A DNA stretch of 32,464 bases from a virus. The stretch spans positions 1 to 32,464 of the IMG/VR virus record IMGVR_UViG_3300037193_001914; one strand, given 5' to 3'. The position numbers and the translations under genes were made by a program. The notes under the pieces are model-generated. The model saw only the letters and a list, made by a program, of their open reading frames with translations, made no database searches and was not told the origin of the DNA. Of this stretch, positions 7,108 through 14,315 are shown piece by piece. Within the stretch, counting starts at the first letter, position 1; each line of letters begins with the position of its first letter.

Positions 7108-7148
7108 TCGTGTCGGTGACAGGGTCCGCGCGGCAACCCTGTCACCAG

Positions 7149-7210
7149 CGGGCCGACCCTGTCATCGGCTGATAAGGGTCCCCTCAGTCTCCGATGACAG
7201 GGTCGGCCCG
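7149..7210. repeat. Perfect 20-bp inverted repeat inside the iteron field
   Basis: Bases 7149-7168 and 7191-7210 are exact reverse complements over 20 bp. Each arm contains one iteron and extends it on both sides (CGGGCCG before, TCGG after). The 22-nt spacer is 7169-7190. The arms could form a long hairpin or cruciform, or bind a dimeric initiator head to head. Confidence 0.8.
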
Positions 7211-7354
7211 ATGACAGGGTTGTGACAGGGTTCCAAGCCCACCCTGTCATCGAGTTTTGCCTGGTCAGAGCTCTACAGTGACAGGGTGACAGGGTTTTCT
7301 CTCTGGAAAAGGGAAGAGAGAGGAGGTCTTTACATGGGGGGATACCTGTAGACA

Positions 7355-7505
7355 TTGATCTTGTAAGGCGCCCGTTACCTCCATACCGCTGGGTATGTTC
7401 GGGCTAGTTGATCTTAAACCCTGTCATGGCTGTGGACATCCCCCAGGTCGCGCTGATGACAGGGTTCGGATCAGACCCTGTCACCAACCCTGTCATCAAG
7501 ATCAA
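7355..7505. repeat. Three TTGATCTT octamers in the origin
   Basis: TTGATCTT occurs at 7355-7362 and 7408-7415, and inverted (AAGATCAA) at 7498-7505. The last two lie 2 bp from an iteron on opposite sides, so the unit 7408-7426 is roughly mirrored by 7487-7505. This looks like a second protein-binding element of the origin. Confidence 0.55.
7431..7439 (-). promoter_or_regulatory. DnaA-box-like site
   Basis: On the - strand the sequence is ATGTCCACA, one mismatch from TTGTCCACA, the preferred DnaA box of high-GC actinobacteria. It is 4 bp from the iteron at 7418-7426, the usual neighbourhood of host DnaA sites in iteron origins. One 9-mer with a mismatch is weak evidence alone. Confidence 0.45.
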
Positions 7506-7566
7506 CCCCGCCGGGCACGCTCGGTAGCAGCAGAGACGTCGGAGCGATCTCGCCGAACACGACCGC

Positions 7567-7632
7567 TGTCCGGCCGGACACGACCCGGACACCCCCGTGA
7601 TCTGTCCGCTTCGGACCGGTTGAACGTATGAT
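7567..7632 (+). promoter_or_regulatory. Candidate late promoter with TGTCCG operator half-sites
   Basis: TATGAT (7627-7632) is a strong -10 candidate, followed after about 28 nt by the ribosome site of the 31-residue gene. Upstream are five copies of TGTCCG or its complement: the 14-bp palindrome TGTCCGGCCGGACA (7567-7580), CGGACA (7586-7591) and the dyad GTCCG-CTT-CGGAC (7604-7616), which overlaps the expected -35. The interval 7506-7666 holds no supported gene. It is the likely control point of the morphogenesis operon. Confidence 0.5.
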
Positions 7633-7666
7633 CAGCGTGTAGTGCGAGGGGAAGGGCGCGCTCCCC

Positions 7667-7762
7667 ATGTACGTCCCGCCCCTGACCGATGTGGACCTGT
7701 TCGGGCTCGTCGGGCTCGCGCTGATCGTGTGTATCTGGTGGCTGGCTCGCCAGCGGAGGTGA
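7667..7762 (+). CDS. 31-residue single-pass membrane peptide
   Basis: The protein begins MYVPPLTDVD, continues with a hydrophobic segment (LFGLVGLALIVCIWWLA) and ends in basic residues (RQRR), giving one transmembrane helix with a cytoplasmic basic tail. GAGGGGAAGG lies 9 nt before the ATG. It is the first gene of the late operon. Its size is far below most gene callers' cut-offs. A lysis-related or membrane-anchoring role is conceivable but not shown. Confidence 0.55.
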   Translation: MYVPPLTDVDLFGLVGLALIVCIWWLARQRR

Positions 7763-7778
7763 AGGGCGGGGCCCGGCG

Positions 7779-8708
7779 GTGGCTGGACAGTGGCCCGTGG
7801 ACGAGCCGCGGCTGACCGTGGTCGACCACACCTCGTCCGACTGGTCCGCCCGCTACGAGGAGCGGTACGTCCGCCGGGGCCGGGAGAACGGTGCCGCGAC
7901 GTACTCGCGCGAGATCGTGGAGCACCACGTGCCGGTGTGGGAACAGTACGCGCCCCCGGGCACGATCCTGTCGACCTGCGCCCCGCTCGTGACCCCGCCC
8001 GCCGAGCTGGACGGCCGCCGGCCTGCGCTCGTCGTGCAGTACTTGCACGCGTACCCGTACCACCGCCCGACCACTCTGGCGCGCAAGGTGCACCGGCAGT
8101 TCCCGCGGGTGCTGTTCGTGACCGCGTACCGCGCACTGCACCGGCAGCTCCGGGCCGAGGGCATGGGCTCGATCTTCGTTCCGATGGCCATCGACGTGGA
8201 CCAGGTGCGGGCGGCGGCGGGACCTCCTGCCCGAGCCCATGGCCGCGGTGTCGCCCTGTACTTCGGGAACGTGACCAAGGCCAAGCGCGACGAGTACCAG
8301 GCGCTCAGCGACGCGTTCAAGGCCGAGGGCTGGCGCTTGGACCTGTTGTCGGACGGCCAGTTCAAGGGCGAGCCCGTGACCCAGGCGCGGGCGTGGGGTA
8401 TCGCGTCGGGCTACGACTACGGCGTGGGCGTCGGCCGGTGTGCGCTGGAGCTGTACGCGCTCGGGCTGCGCGTGATGGTGTCCGGGGCCGAGTTCGGTGG
8501 GCTGGTCACCACGGACGCGGAGTGGGGGACCCAGGTCGGGTGCAACTTCAACGGCCGCGTGGTGACCTTCGACCGGGACCGGAACACGTGCGTGCGGCTG
8601 TTCGACCAGGCCATGGTCCGCCCGGCGTCGATGCCGGTCTCCCGCGCGGTGGCGCAGCTCCAGTCGGGCTTGCGCGGCCTCTCGGCTCAGGGGTGGTTCT
8701 CGTGGTGA
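7779..8708 (+). CDS. GT-B (GT4-like) glycosyltransferase
   Basis: A 309-residue protein that fits a GT-B glycosyltransferase. The N-terminal half ends with RVLFVTAYRALHRQL and a linker (IFVPMAIDVDQV) like the acceptor-domain boundary of GT4 enzymes. The C-terminal half starts with ALYFGNVTKAKRDEY and contains CALELYALGLRVMVSGAEFG, corresponding to the donor-nucleotide region with the conserved glutamate. The sugar and acceptor are unknown; targets could be virion proteins, as known for some mycobacteriophages, phage DNA, or host surface glycans. The start is GTG at 7779. The stop overlaps the second glycosyltransferase-like gene as GTGA. No membrane segment is visible. Confidence 0.7.
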   Translation: MAGQWPVDEPRLTVVDHTSSDWSARYEERYVRRGRENGAATYSREIVEHHVPVWEQYAPPGTILSTCAPLVTPPAELDGRRPALVVQYLHAYPYHRPTTLARKVHRQFPRVLFVTAYRALHRQLRAEGMGSIFVPMAIDVDQVRAAAGPPARAHGRGVALYFGNVTKAKRDEYQALSDAFKAEGWRLDLLSDGQFKGEPVTQARAWGIASGYDYGVGVGRCALELYALGLRVMVSGAEFGGLVTTDAEWGTQVGCNFNGRVVTFDRDRNTCVRLFDQAMVRPASMPVSRAVAQLQSGLRGLSAQGWFSW

Positions 8709-9439
8709 CCCTGCCCGACATCGTGATCCCGGTGCGGCCCGGGGACGACAACGAGGAGCTGCGCTACACCCTGCGCGGCATCGCGGCCCACGTCCCGCAC
8801 CGCACGGTCTGGGTCGTCGGCCACTGCCCGCCGTGGGTCTCGCTGCAGGTACAGCACATTCCCGTGGCCCAGCGCGGCACCCGGTGGGAGAACAGCCGCG
8901 CGAACCGCATGGCCGCGTGCGAGCACCCGAACGTGGCCGAGAACTTCCTGCTGTTCAACGACGACTTCTTCGTGCTCGAGCCGGTCGAGCGCATCCCGCT
9001 GCACCACCGCGGCACCGTGCGCCAGGTCGCGGGCGAGCACCTGCGCGAAGGCCGCCGGACCGAGTACCTGGCCGGGATGCGCGCGACCGCTCGGTTCCTG
9101 CGTGAGTGCGGCGTGGACGAGCCCCTGAGCTACGAGCTGCACGTACCGATGCCCTGCACCAAGCGCGGCCTGGCGACGGCTCTACGGGTCGCTGAGGACT
9201 CCGGGATCGCGGTACCGCACGTCCGCACCCTGTACGGGAACCTGGCCGCCCCGGACCGCCCTGGGACGTTCCTGGCCGACGTCAAGGTGGCGGACCCGAA
9301 CCAGCGCCCGCCCGACGACGCGCTGTTCGTCTCCAGCAAGGACCGCTCGTTCGCGGGCGCGCTCGGACGCTGGGTGCACGAGCGGCTCCCCGACCCGTGC
9401 CGGTACGAGAGCGCCGGCCGATCCACGGAGGTGGCGTGA
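8705..9439 (+). CDS. Stealth-like sugar-transferase family protein
   Basis: A 244-residue protein. DIVIPVRPGDDNEELRYTLR near the N-terminus, VWVVGHCPPWV, then FLLFNDDFFVLEP (about residues 80-92) with its acidic NDD motif, and later SYELHVPMP, together resemble the CR2/CR3 regions of Stealth-type hexose-phosphate transferases and GT-A folds. The acidic motif would bind the metal and sugar nucleotide. It overlaps the preceding GT-B gene by GTGA and the small terminase by TGATG, so it is co-expressed with packaging genes. GTG at 8702 is an equally good start. Substrate and acceptor cannot be read from the sequence. Confidence 0.65.
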   Translation: MTLPDIVIPVRPGDDNEELRYTLRGIAAHVPHRTVWVVGHCPPWVSLQVQHIPVAQRGTRWENSRANRMAACEHPNVAENFLLFNDDFFVLEPVERIPLHHRGTVRQVAGEHLREGRRTEYLAGMRATARFLRECGVDEPLSYELHVPMPCTKRGLATALRVAEDSGIAVPHVRTLYGNLAAPDRPGTFLADVKVADPNQRPPDDALFVSSKDRSFAGALGRWVHERLPDPCRYESAGRSTEVA

Positions 9440-9894
9440 TGCCCAACCCCCACGCTCGAGCGAACCCGGCGCTGGTCGCCGAGGAGCAGGAGCGCGTGCT
9501 CGAGCTCAAGAAGAAGGGCCTGACCGTGCGCGCGATCGCGGCAGAGCTCGGCGTCTCGAAGTCCACAGTGCAGAACCGGCTCGACGCCGCCATCGCCGAG
9601 ATCGTGCACCCGGCCGCCGAGGCGGTGCGCACCCTGGAGCTGGACCGGCTCGACTCCTGGCACGCGTACCTGGAGGACCGGCTGGTCGACCCGCTGAACC
9701 GGGACCCGGAGAAGACCGTGCAGACCCTGCTGCGCTGCCAGGAGCGTCGGGCGCGGTACCTGGGCCTGGATGCCCCGGAGAAGGCCGAGATCACGGCCAC
9801 GGTCTCGCCCGCGGACGAGGAGCTGGCCGCGCTGCTGCGCGAGGCTCGGGCCCAGCGGGACGCACGACTGGGCCAGGTTCGGGGCGAGTCGTGA
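9439..9894 (+). CDS. terS: Terminase small subunit
   Basis: A 151-residue DNA-recognition subunit of the packaging motor. Residues about 15-52 form a helix-turn-helix (GLTVRAIAAELGVSKSTVQN). A helical middle follows (ELDRLDSWHAYLEDRL, then QERRARYLGLDAPEK), and the C-terminus is charged and likely contacts the large subunit. Its length is typical. The ATG overlaps the upstream stop (TGATG). The large subunit follows after two tiny genes. A longer relative with the same layout lies at 1326-2042. Confidence 0.75.
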   Translation: MPNPHARANPALVAEEQERVLELKKKGLTVRAIAAELGVSKSTVQNRLDAAIAEIVHPAAEAVRTLELDRLDSWHAYLEDRLVDPLNRDPEKTVQTLLRCQERRARYLGLDAPEKAEITATVSPADEELAALLREARAQRDARLGQVRGES

Positions 9895-10055
9895 ACGCGT
9901 TCGAGATCAACGTCGTGCTCACGTTCGTGTCTTTCGTGCTGAGCGTGCTGTTCGTGTCGTGGGCACGACGTGGGCCGCGGCACTGGCTGTACCTGGTCCC
10001 GCACCTGGGCCGGTGGCTGGCCGAGCGTGAGATCCGGCGCGGGGACCAGCAGTGA
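9891..10055 (+). CDS. Small membrane protein (54 aa)
   Basis: A 54-residue protein with one N-terminal hydrophobic helix (about residues 6-23, VVLTFVSFVLSVLFVSW) followed by a basic, aromatic tail (RRGPRHWLYLVPHLGRWL). It starts with GTG overlapping the terS stop (GTGA) and ends overlapping the next gene (GTGA), so it is embedded in a coupled string of genes and is probably translated. The function is unknown. A holin-like or packaging-site role cannot be excluded; a single helix with a basic tail is compatible with, but not specific for, small phage holins. Confidence 0.6.
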   Translation: MNAFEINVVLTFVSFVLSVLFVSWARRGPRHWLYLVPHLGRWLAEREIRRGDQQ

Positions 10056-10273
10056 CCGCGGAGCTGCCAGGCGACTACCCGACCGAGTTCGAGCGCACCC
10101 TGCTCCCGGTGGTGCCCTGGCGCGTGCTGCTGTCCACCGGCGACGCGCTGAGCGTGTCTCTGCCCGCGGACTGGGCTCCGGGAGGGGACTGGTCGACCGC
10201 GGCCGGGTTCCTGCTCCTGAACGGGTCCTGGGTCTCGCTGGCCCACATCGTGCGGATCGAACGGGTCGGCTGA
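10052..10273 (+). CDS. Hypothetical protein between terminase genes
   Basis: A 73-residue acidic protein, probably mostly strands (PWRVLLSTGDALSVSLPA, then LLLNGSWVSLAHIVRIERVG). The final segment looks like a small SH3-like or barrel element, but no family is recognised. GTG start overlapping the preceding stop; the end overlaps the terL start as TGATG. The position suggests a packaging accessory, by context only. Confidence 0.65.
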   Translation: MTAELPGDYPTEFERTLLPVVPWRVLLSTGDALSVSLPADWAPGGDWSTAAGFLLLNGSWVSLAHIVRIERVG

Positions 10274-11796
10274 TGTGGTCGGGGTCTGACGTGCGGTTCG
10301 GCGAGCTTGACTGGCTGGCCCGGCTGGCTGAGCACGACCCGCGCCTGCTCGCCGACCCCGATGGACGCAGGATCCTCACGGCCGCGGACCCGGTGCTGTT
10401 CGCGCTCCTGTACTTCCGGCGGCACCTGACGTCCCCGGAGACGGGCGGGATCTCGCTGTCGCCCTTCCACGTGGAGATGGCCGAGTCCGCGCTCCGGTGG
10501 ACCCGTCAGGACCTCGGACCGGCCGAGATCAGGGACGCGTTCATCGCGCCTCGCGGTTCGGGCAAGAGCACATGGACCTACCTCGTGCTGCCGTGCTGGG
10601 CCCTGGCGCATGGGCATCGGCGGTACGTCGCCGCGTTCGCGGACTCGGCGAACCAGGCCGAGCAGCACCTGGCCACGTTCAAGCGCGAGCTGGACACGAA
10701 CGAGCTGCTGCGCCGGGACTACCCCACGCTCGTCGCGCCGGCCGTGCGCTCGACCGGGGGCGCGGTCGCCGACAACCGCGGCATGTACATCGCCAAGAGC
10801 GGGGCGGTGTTCCAGGCGCGCGGCATCGACTCGTCCACGCTCGGTGCGAAGGTCGGCTCACAACGCCCTGACCTGCAGCTTTTCGACGACGTGGAGCCGG
10901 ACGCGTCGAACTACTCGCTGCACCAGAAGGCCAAGCGCCTGGACACGATCGTGAACGCGGTCTTTCCGATGAACCTGAACGCGGTCGTGGTGCTGGCCGG
11001 GACCGTGACGATGCACGGCTCGGTGATGCACGACATCGCGCGCCAGGCCACGGACCCCGGTAACGCTCCGTCCTGGCCGCGCGACGAGAACATCAGGACG
11101 CGGTACTTCCCGGCGATCGTGGCCGGGGACGACGGCGTGGAGCGCAGCCTGTGGCCGGAGCGCTGGTCGATCGAGTTCCTGCAGTCGATCCGGCACACGC
11201 GCTCGTACGCGCTCAACTACGACAACCGCCCCGTCGCGCTCGACGGTGCGTACTGGGCGCCCGAGGACATCCGCTACGGCGAGGTCGAGGGCGTGACCCG
11301 GCGCGTGCTGTCCATCGACCCGGCCGTGACCTCGTCCTCGCGCGCGGACTACACCGGGCTGTCCGTGGTCGGGTACTCGCCCTCTGAGCGGGCCTGCGTG
11401 GTCGAGCACGCCGAGCAGGTGCGCCTGACCCCCGCGGCTCTGCGGGCGCGCGTCCTGGACCTGCTGAGTCGGTTCGAGCTGCGGCACGTGCTCCTCGAGC
11501 GGAACCAGGGCGGGGACTGGCTGGCCGAGGTGCTGGCCCCGCTCCCGGCGAAGGTCCACACCGTGCACCAGAGCGAGCGCAAGGAGGTGCGCGCGGCCCG
11601 CGTGCTGGACCACTACCAGTCCGGCCGGGTTCGCCACGCACGTGCTCTCGCGCAGCTGGAGGAGCAGATGCTCGCGTTCCCGAACGTGGCCAACGACGAC
11701 CTCGTCGACAGCGTGGGCTCGGCGGTGCTGTGGTTCCTGGCCGAGGCCAAGGGCGCGTCCGCACGACCCCGTGCCCGGGTCCTGAGCTACGCCTGA
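10273..11796 (+). CDS. terL: Terminase large subunit
   Basis: A 507-residue ATP-driven packaging motor and headful/site nuclease. The ATPase domain has Walker A (APRGSGKST, about residues 92-100) and Walker B (LQLFDDVEPD, about 202-211); GTVTMHG (about 241) fits the coupling motif. The nuclease domain has SIDPAVT (about 350) with a downstream DYTG, LERNQGGDW (about 410), and NDDLVDSVG (about 475), consistent with the acidic metal-binding residues of the RNase H-like fold. Length is typical. It lies between terS and portal, as in most siphophages, and starts in a TGATG overlap. Confidence 0.93.
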   Translation: MWSGSDVRFGELDWLARLAEHDPRLLADPDGRRILTAADPVLFALLYFRRHLTSPETGGISLSPFHVEMAESALRWTRQDLGPAEIRDAFIAPRGSGKSTWTYLVLPCWALAHGHRRYVAAFADSANQAEQHLATFKRELDTNELLRRDYPTLVAPAVRSTGGAVADNRGMYIAKSGAVFQARGIDSSTLGAKVGSQRPDLQLFDDVEPDASNYSLHQKAKRLDTIVNAVFPMNLNAVVVLAGTVTMHGSVMHDIARQATDPGNAPSWPRDENIRTRYFPAIVAGDDGVERSLWPERWSIEFLQSIRHTRSYALNYDNRPVALDGAYWAPEDIRYGEVEGVTRRVLSIDPAVTSSSRADYTGLSVVGYSPSERACVVEHAEQVRLTPAALRARVLDLLSRFELRHVLLERNQGGDWLAEVLAPLPAKVHTVHQSERKEVRAARVLDHYQSGRVRHARALAQLEEQMLAFPNVANDDLVDSVGSAVLWFLAEAKGASARPRARVLSYA

Positions 11797-11805
11797 TCGG
11801 GAGGA

Positions 11806-11834
11806 TTGTCCACTGTGGAGCGCTATGCTATGTG
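11806..11834 (+). promoter_or_regulatory. Candidate promoter for the portal-scaffold segment
   Basis: TTGTCC (11806-11811) and TATGTG (11829-11834) are 17 nt apart, ahead of the AGGAGG ribosome site of the portal gene. TTGTCCACT is also one base off the actinobacterial DnaA box, and TCCACTGTGGA is an 11-bp palindrome that recurs inside the gene at 16308-16712. This is the first break in the otherwise overlapping late operon. Confidence 0.4.
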
Positions 11835-11861
11835 CGATCGTCCAATGATCAGGAGGCCCGC

Positions 11862-13328
11862 GTGACCGACGACCTCATGCACGCCGTGCACGAGATCCGC
11901 GAGCACGCGGACGACTACCTGCTCGCGCGCGACTACTTCGACGGGTCCGTGTCCGAGGTGTTCGTGTCCCCAGTCGTGCGGCGTGCGCTGCGCGGGGGCG
12001 TGTGCGGATTCGACATCAACCTCGCGAAGCGGCCGGTGACCGCGGTCCTGGACCGGATGCGCATCTCCGCGGTGTCGGTGCCCGGGGACGAGACCGCGAC
12101 CCGGCGGCTGGTGGACACGATCTGGAACCCGAACCGGCTGGGGCGGGTGAGCAAGCGCATCCACTGGTCCGCGCTCACGCACGGGGACGCGTACGCGATC
12201 GTGTGGCCCGGCGACGACGAGTCGAGCGTGGAGGTGCACTACAACAGCCCGGTCACCACGCGGGTGTTCTACTCCGAGGACAACGACCGGGAGAAGGCGT
12301 ACGCGGCCAAGCTCTGGGGCGAGGGGCGGGGAGACCAGCGCCGGTTCCGCTGCGACCTGTACTACGCCGACCGCGTGGAGTCGTACGCGACCGCGGTCGG
12401 GAGCAAGGGCGAGCAGCGGGCCGAGTGGCGGGAGTATACCGCGGACGAGGGCGGTCCGTGGCCGATCCCGAACCCGTACGGCGTGGTGCCGGTGTTCCAC
12501 TTCCGCACCGGCGAACCCTACGGCCGCCCGGTGCACGCGGACGCGTTCGGCCCCCAGAACGCCATCACGAAGCTCTCGGCCACGCTCATGGCCACGATCG
12601 ACTTCCAGGGGTTCCCGCAGCGGTACGCCCTGCTCAACCCGATGGACTCGGCCGCGGCCTCCAGCGTGGACTGGGACGACGACGAGACCTCGACCCCGGA
12701 TGCGGACGGGCGCGCAATGGAGGTCGGCCCGGGTCGGATCCTGCAGCTCGACGCGAAGGGCGTGGGCCAGTTCGACCCGGCGAACGTCGAGGCGTTCCTG
12801 CGCCCGCTGAACTTCTACGCCCGCGCGATGTCCGCGGCCACGGCCACGCCCCTGCGCTTCCTCGAGCCCAGCGGCCAGGTGCCCTCGGGCGAGAGCCTGC
12901 GCGCGGACGACGCCCCGCTCGTGCAGCGGATCCTGGACCACGAGGAGCTGATCGGCGACGAGTGGGCCGACCTGCTCGTGTTCGCCGCCCAGGTGGCCGG
13001 TGAGCCGGTTGCGCGCCCGGACGTGCAGTGGGCGCCCGTCCAGACCGTGGACGACCTGGCGGGCTGGCAGACGGTCAAGGCCAAGCAGGAGGCCGGCGTC
13101 CCCGCCCGTCAGGCGCTGACCGAGGCCGGGTACACGTCCGAGCTCGTCCAGCGGTGGCTCGAAGGCAGCCAGGAGCCCAACATCGACACCCGGATCGACG
13201 CGCTGACCCGGATCGGCCAGGCGATGAACCAGCTCGGGTCCGCGGTCAACTCCGGCGTGATGAGCACCGACCAGGTGGACCAGATCCTGCAGCAGACCCT
13301 GGCCGACCTGGTCCGCGACCCGCAGTAG
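11862..13328 (+). CDS. Portal protein (SPP1 gp6-like)
   Basis: A 488-residue protein forming the dodecameric DNA channel at the capsid vertex. Order and content fit the gp6-type portal group of actinophages: an N-terminal helical segment, RPVTAVLDRMRISAV, a wing region with HWSALTHGDAYAIVW, PYGVVPVFHFRTG, and a helical crown and C-terminus with SGESLRADDAPLVQRILD. GTG at 11862 is chosen because AGGAGG precedes it by 5 nt; upstream in-frame codons would run through the promoter. It is followed by scaffold and capsid genes. Confidence 0.88.
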   Translation: MTDDLMHAVHEIREHADDYLLARDYFDGSVSEVFVSPVVRRALRGGVCGFDINLAKRPVTAVLDRMRISAVSVPGDETATRRLVDTIWNPNRLGRVSKRIHWSALTHGDAYAIVWPGDDESSVEVHYNSPVTTRVFYSEDNDREKAYAAKLWGEGRGDQRRFRCDLYYADRVESYATAVGSKGEQRAEWREYTADEGGPWPIPNPYGVVPVFHFRTGEPYGRPVHADAFGPQNAITKLSATLMATIDFQGFPQRYALLNPMDSAAASSVDWDDDETSTPDADGRAMEVGPGRILQLDAKGVGQFDPANVEAFLRPLNFYARAMSAATATPLRFLEPSGQVPSGESLRADDAPLVQRILDHEELIGDEWADLLVFAAQVAGEPVARPDVQWAPVQTVDDLAGWQTVKAKQEAGVPARQALTEAGYTSELVQRWLEGSQEPNIDTRIDALTRIGQAMNQLGSAVNSGVMSTDQVDQILQQTLADLVRDPQ

Positions 13329-13388
13329 CGCACGACCCCGGCCGCTCCCCTGTAGCCGGGCTGGCACGAGAGAAATCGGGGACCCCGA

Positions 13389-14021
13389 ATGCCCGAGAAC
13401 GACCGACCCGACGAGCACGACGACACCGATGTGGGCACGGACACCAGCACGGTGGACGAGAACGCGAACGAGGAGGAGCACGACGAGCCCCGTCCGGCGA
13501 CCAAGGCCGACGGCACGCCCTACACCCAGGCCGACATCGACGCCCTGAACGAGGCACTGCGCAAGGCCCGACAGGCGGAGCGCAGGCTCAAGCGCGGCGG
13601 CCAGCGGCCCGCTCAGGCCCAGGACGGGGCGTCCGAAGAGGACACGGAGAAGATCCGCGCCGAGGTCGAGACCGCAGCCGCGGGGAAGTGGAAGCCCGTC
13701 GTGGTCCGGCAGGCGGCGCGTGCGGCGTTCGCGGACGCGGGCCTGATCCTGCCGAAGTCCGGCGGCGACGAGGCGCTCGCCCGGGTGCTGCGCCTGCTGG
13801 ACATGGACGACATCGACGTGACCGACGAGGGCGCGGTCGAGGGCCTGACCGAGCAGGTGGAGGAGATCCGGCGCGACTGGCCGGACCTGTTCGCGCCCCC
13901 GGCCTCGCGCAACGGTCGGCCGCCGCGCGTGAACGCGGGCAACCGGGACGACGCGTCGGGCCAGGCCCCGCGCTCGGCCGCGGACCGGATCGCGGCTCAG
14001 CTGCTGTCCGGCAGGCGCTGA
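13389..14021 (+). CDS. Capsid scaffolding protein
   Basis: A 210-residue protein with the features of a phage scaffold. It has a very acidic, disordered N-terminus (residues 1-45, many D/E/T), a helical centre with ALRKARQAERRLKRGGQ, and a basic C-terminus (SAADRIAAQLLSGRR) of the type that contacts the capsid protein. It lies directly before the major capsid gene. No prohead protease was found, so scaffold release may not need proteolysis. The start follows a purine-rich GGGGA. Confidence 0.8.
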   Translation: MPENDRPDEHDDTDVGTDTSTVDENANEEEHDEPRPATKADGTPYTQADIDALNEALRKARQAERRLKRGGQRPAQAQDGASEEDTEKIRAEVETAAAGKWKPVVVRQAARAAFADAGLILPKSGGDEALARVLRLLDMDDIDVTDEGAVEGLTEQVEEIRRDWPDLFAPPASRNGRPPRVNAGNRDDASGQAPRSAADRIAAQLLSGRR

Positions 14022-14138
14022 GAGCGCGCTGAGACGGCCCAGGTGCGCGTCAACGTCACCCCGGGGGCACGGCTCCCGTCCGGGGATCGAAGGGCGTCGG
14101 GTACCTCCTAGTCCGCTCCCTGCGCGCTCCCTGGGCCA

Positions 14139-14178
14139 GCGAACGCCGGTCGATCCGACATGGACGACCGGCGTTCGT
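14139..14178 (+). terminator. Terminator before the capsid gene
   Basis: A perfect 12-bp stem GAACGCCGGTCG / CGACCGGCGTTC (14141-14152, 14165-14176), plus C-G and G-T closing pairs, with a 12-nt loop, followed by TCTCT. It lies in the 294-nt gap after the scaffold gene, which also contains the capsid promoter and an untranslated leader. Confidence 0.75.
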
Positions 14179-14201
14179 CTCTGCTCGGGGGCACTTCGGG
14201 G

Positions 14202-14207
14202 TAAGAT
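14202..14207 (+). promoter_or_regulatory. Candidate promoter -10 of the capsid gene
   Basis: TAAGAT lies 24 nt after the terminator stem and about 110 nt before the capsid start. No convincing -35 is seen. A dedicated capsid promoter behind a terminator would give the high expression this protein needs. Confidence 0.4.
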
Positions 14208-14315
14208 CGTGCTCAGTTCGACCGCGTGAGCGTGACGCTCCCGGTCCGTCCCGCAGCCCGGGGCCGTGATGGGACAGGGCGAGACCCACACCCATCACAG
14301 TGCGAGGAGCACCCC

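Larger units (their letters stand above)
7117..7505. repeat. Iteron array, candidate replication origin
   Basis: Thirteen exact copies of ACCCTGTCA occur in a non-coding stretch of about 390 bp. Direct copies start at 7136, 7156, 7241, 7418, 7475 and 7487; inverted copies (TGACAGGGT) start at 7117, 7195, 7212, 7223, 7279, 7287 and 7457. The next base is always T or C, and four copies extend to ACCCTGTCATCG. An AT-richer stretch of about 120 bp (7296-7417) separates the two clusters and would suit initial DNA melting. The arrangement next to a primase/helicase operon matches an iteron-type origin; the array could also bind a regulator of copy number. The binding protein is not identified. Confidence 0.85.

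Noticed and set aside
7086-7355. 89-codon - strand frame across the first iteron cluster
   Set aside because: Composed of terminator and iteron sequence; no ribosome site and no protein-like pattern.
7117-7495. Iteron repeats considered as a CRISPR array
   Set aside because: Units are 9 bp, in both orientations and irregularly spaced, with no cas genes nearby.
7395-7631. 78-codon + strand frame across the second iteron cluster
   Set aside because: Its PCH repeats are simply translated iterons, it has no ribosome site, and it runs into the late promoter.
11823-14291. 822-codon - strand frame opposite portal and scaffold
   Set aside because: Same GC-driven antisense artefact; it crosses terminators and promoters and has no recognisable domain.
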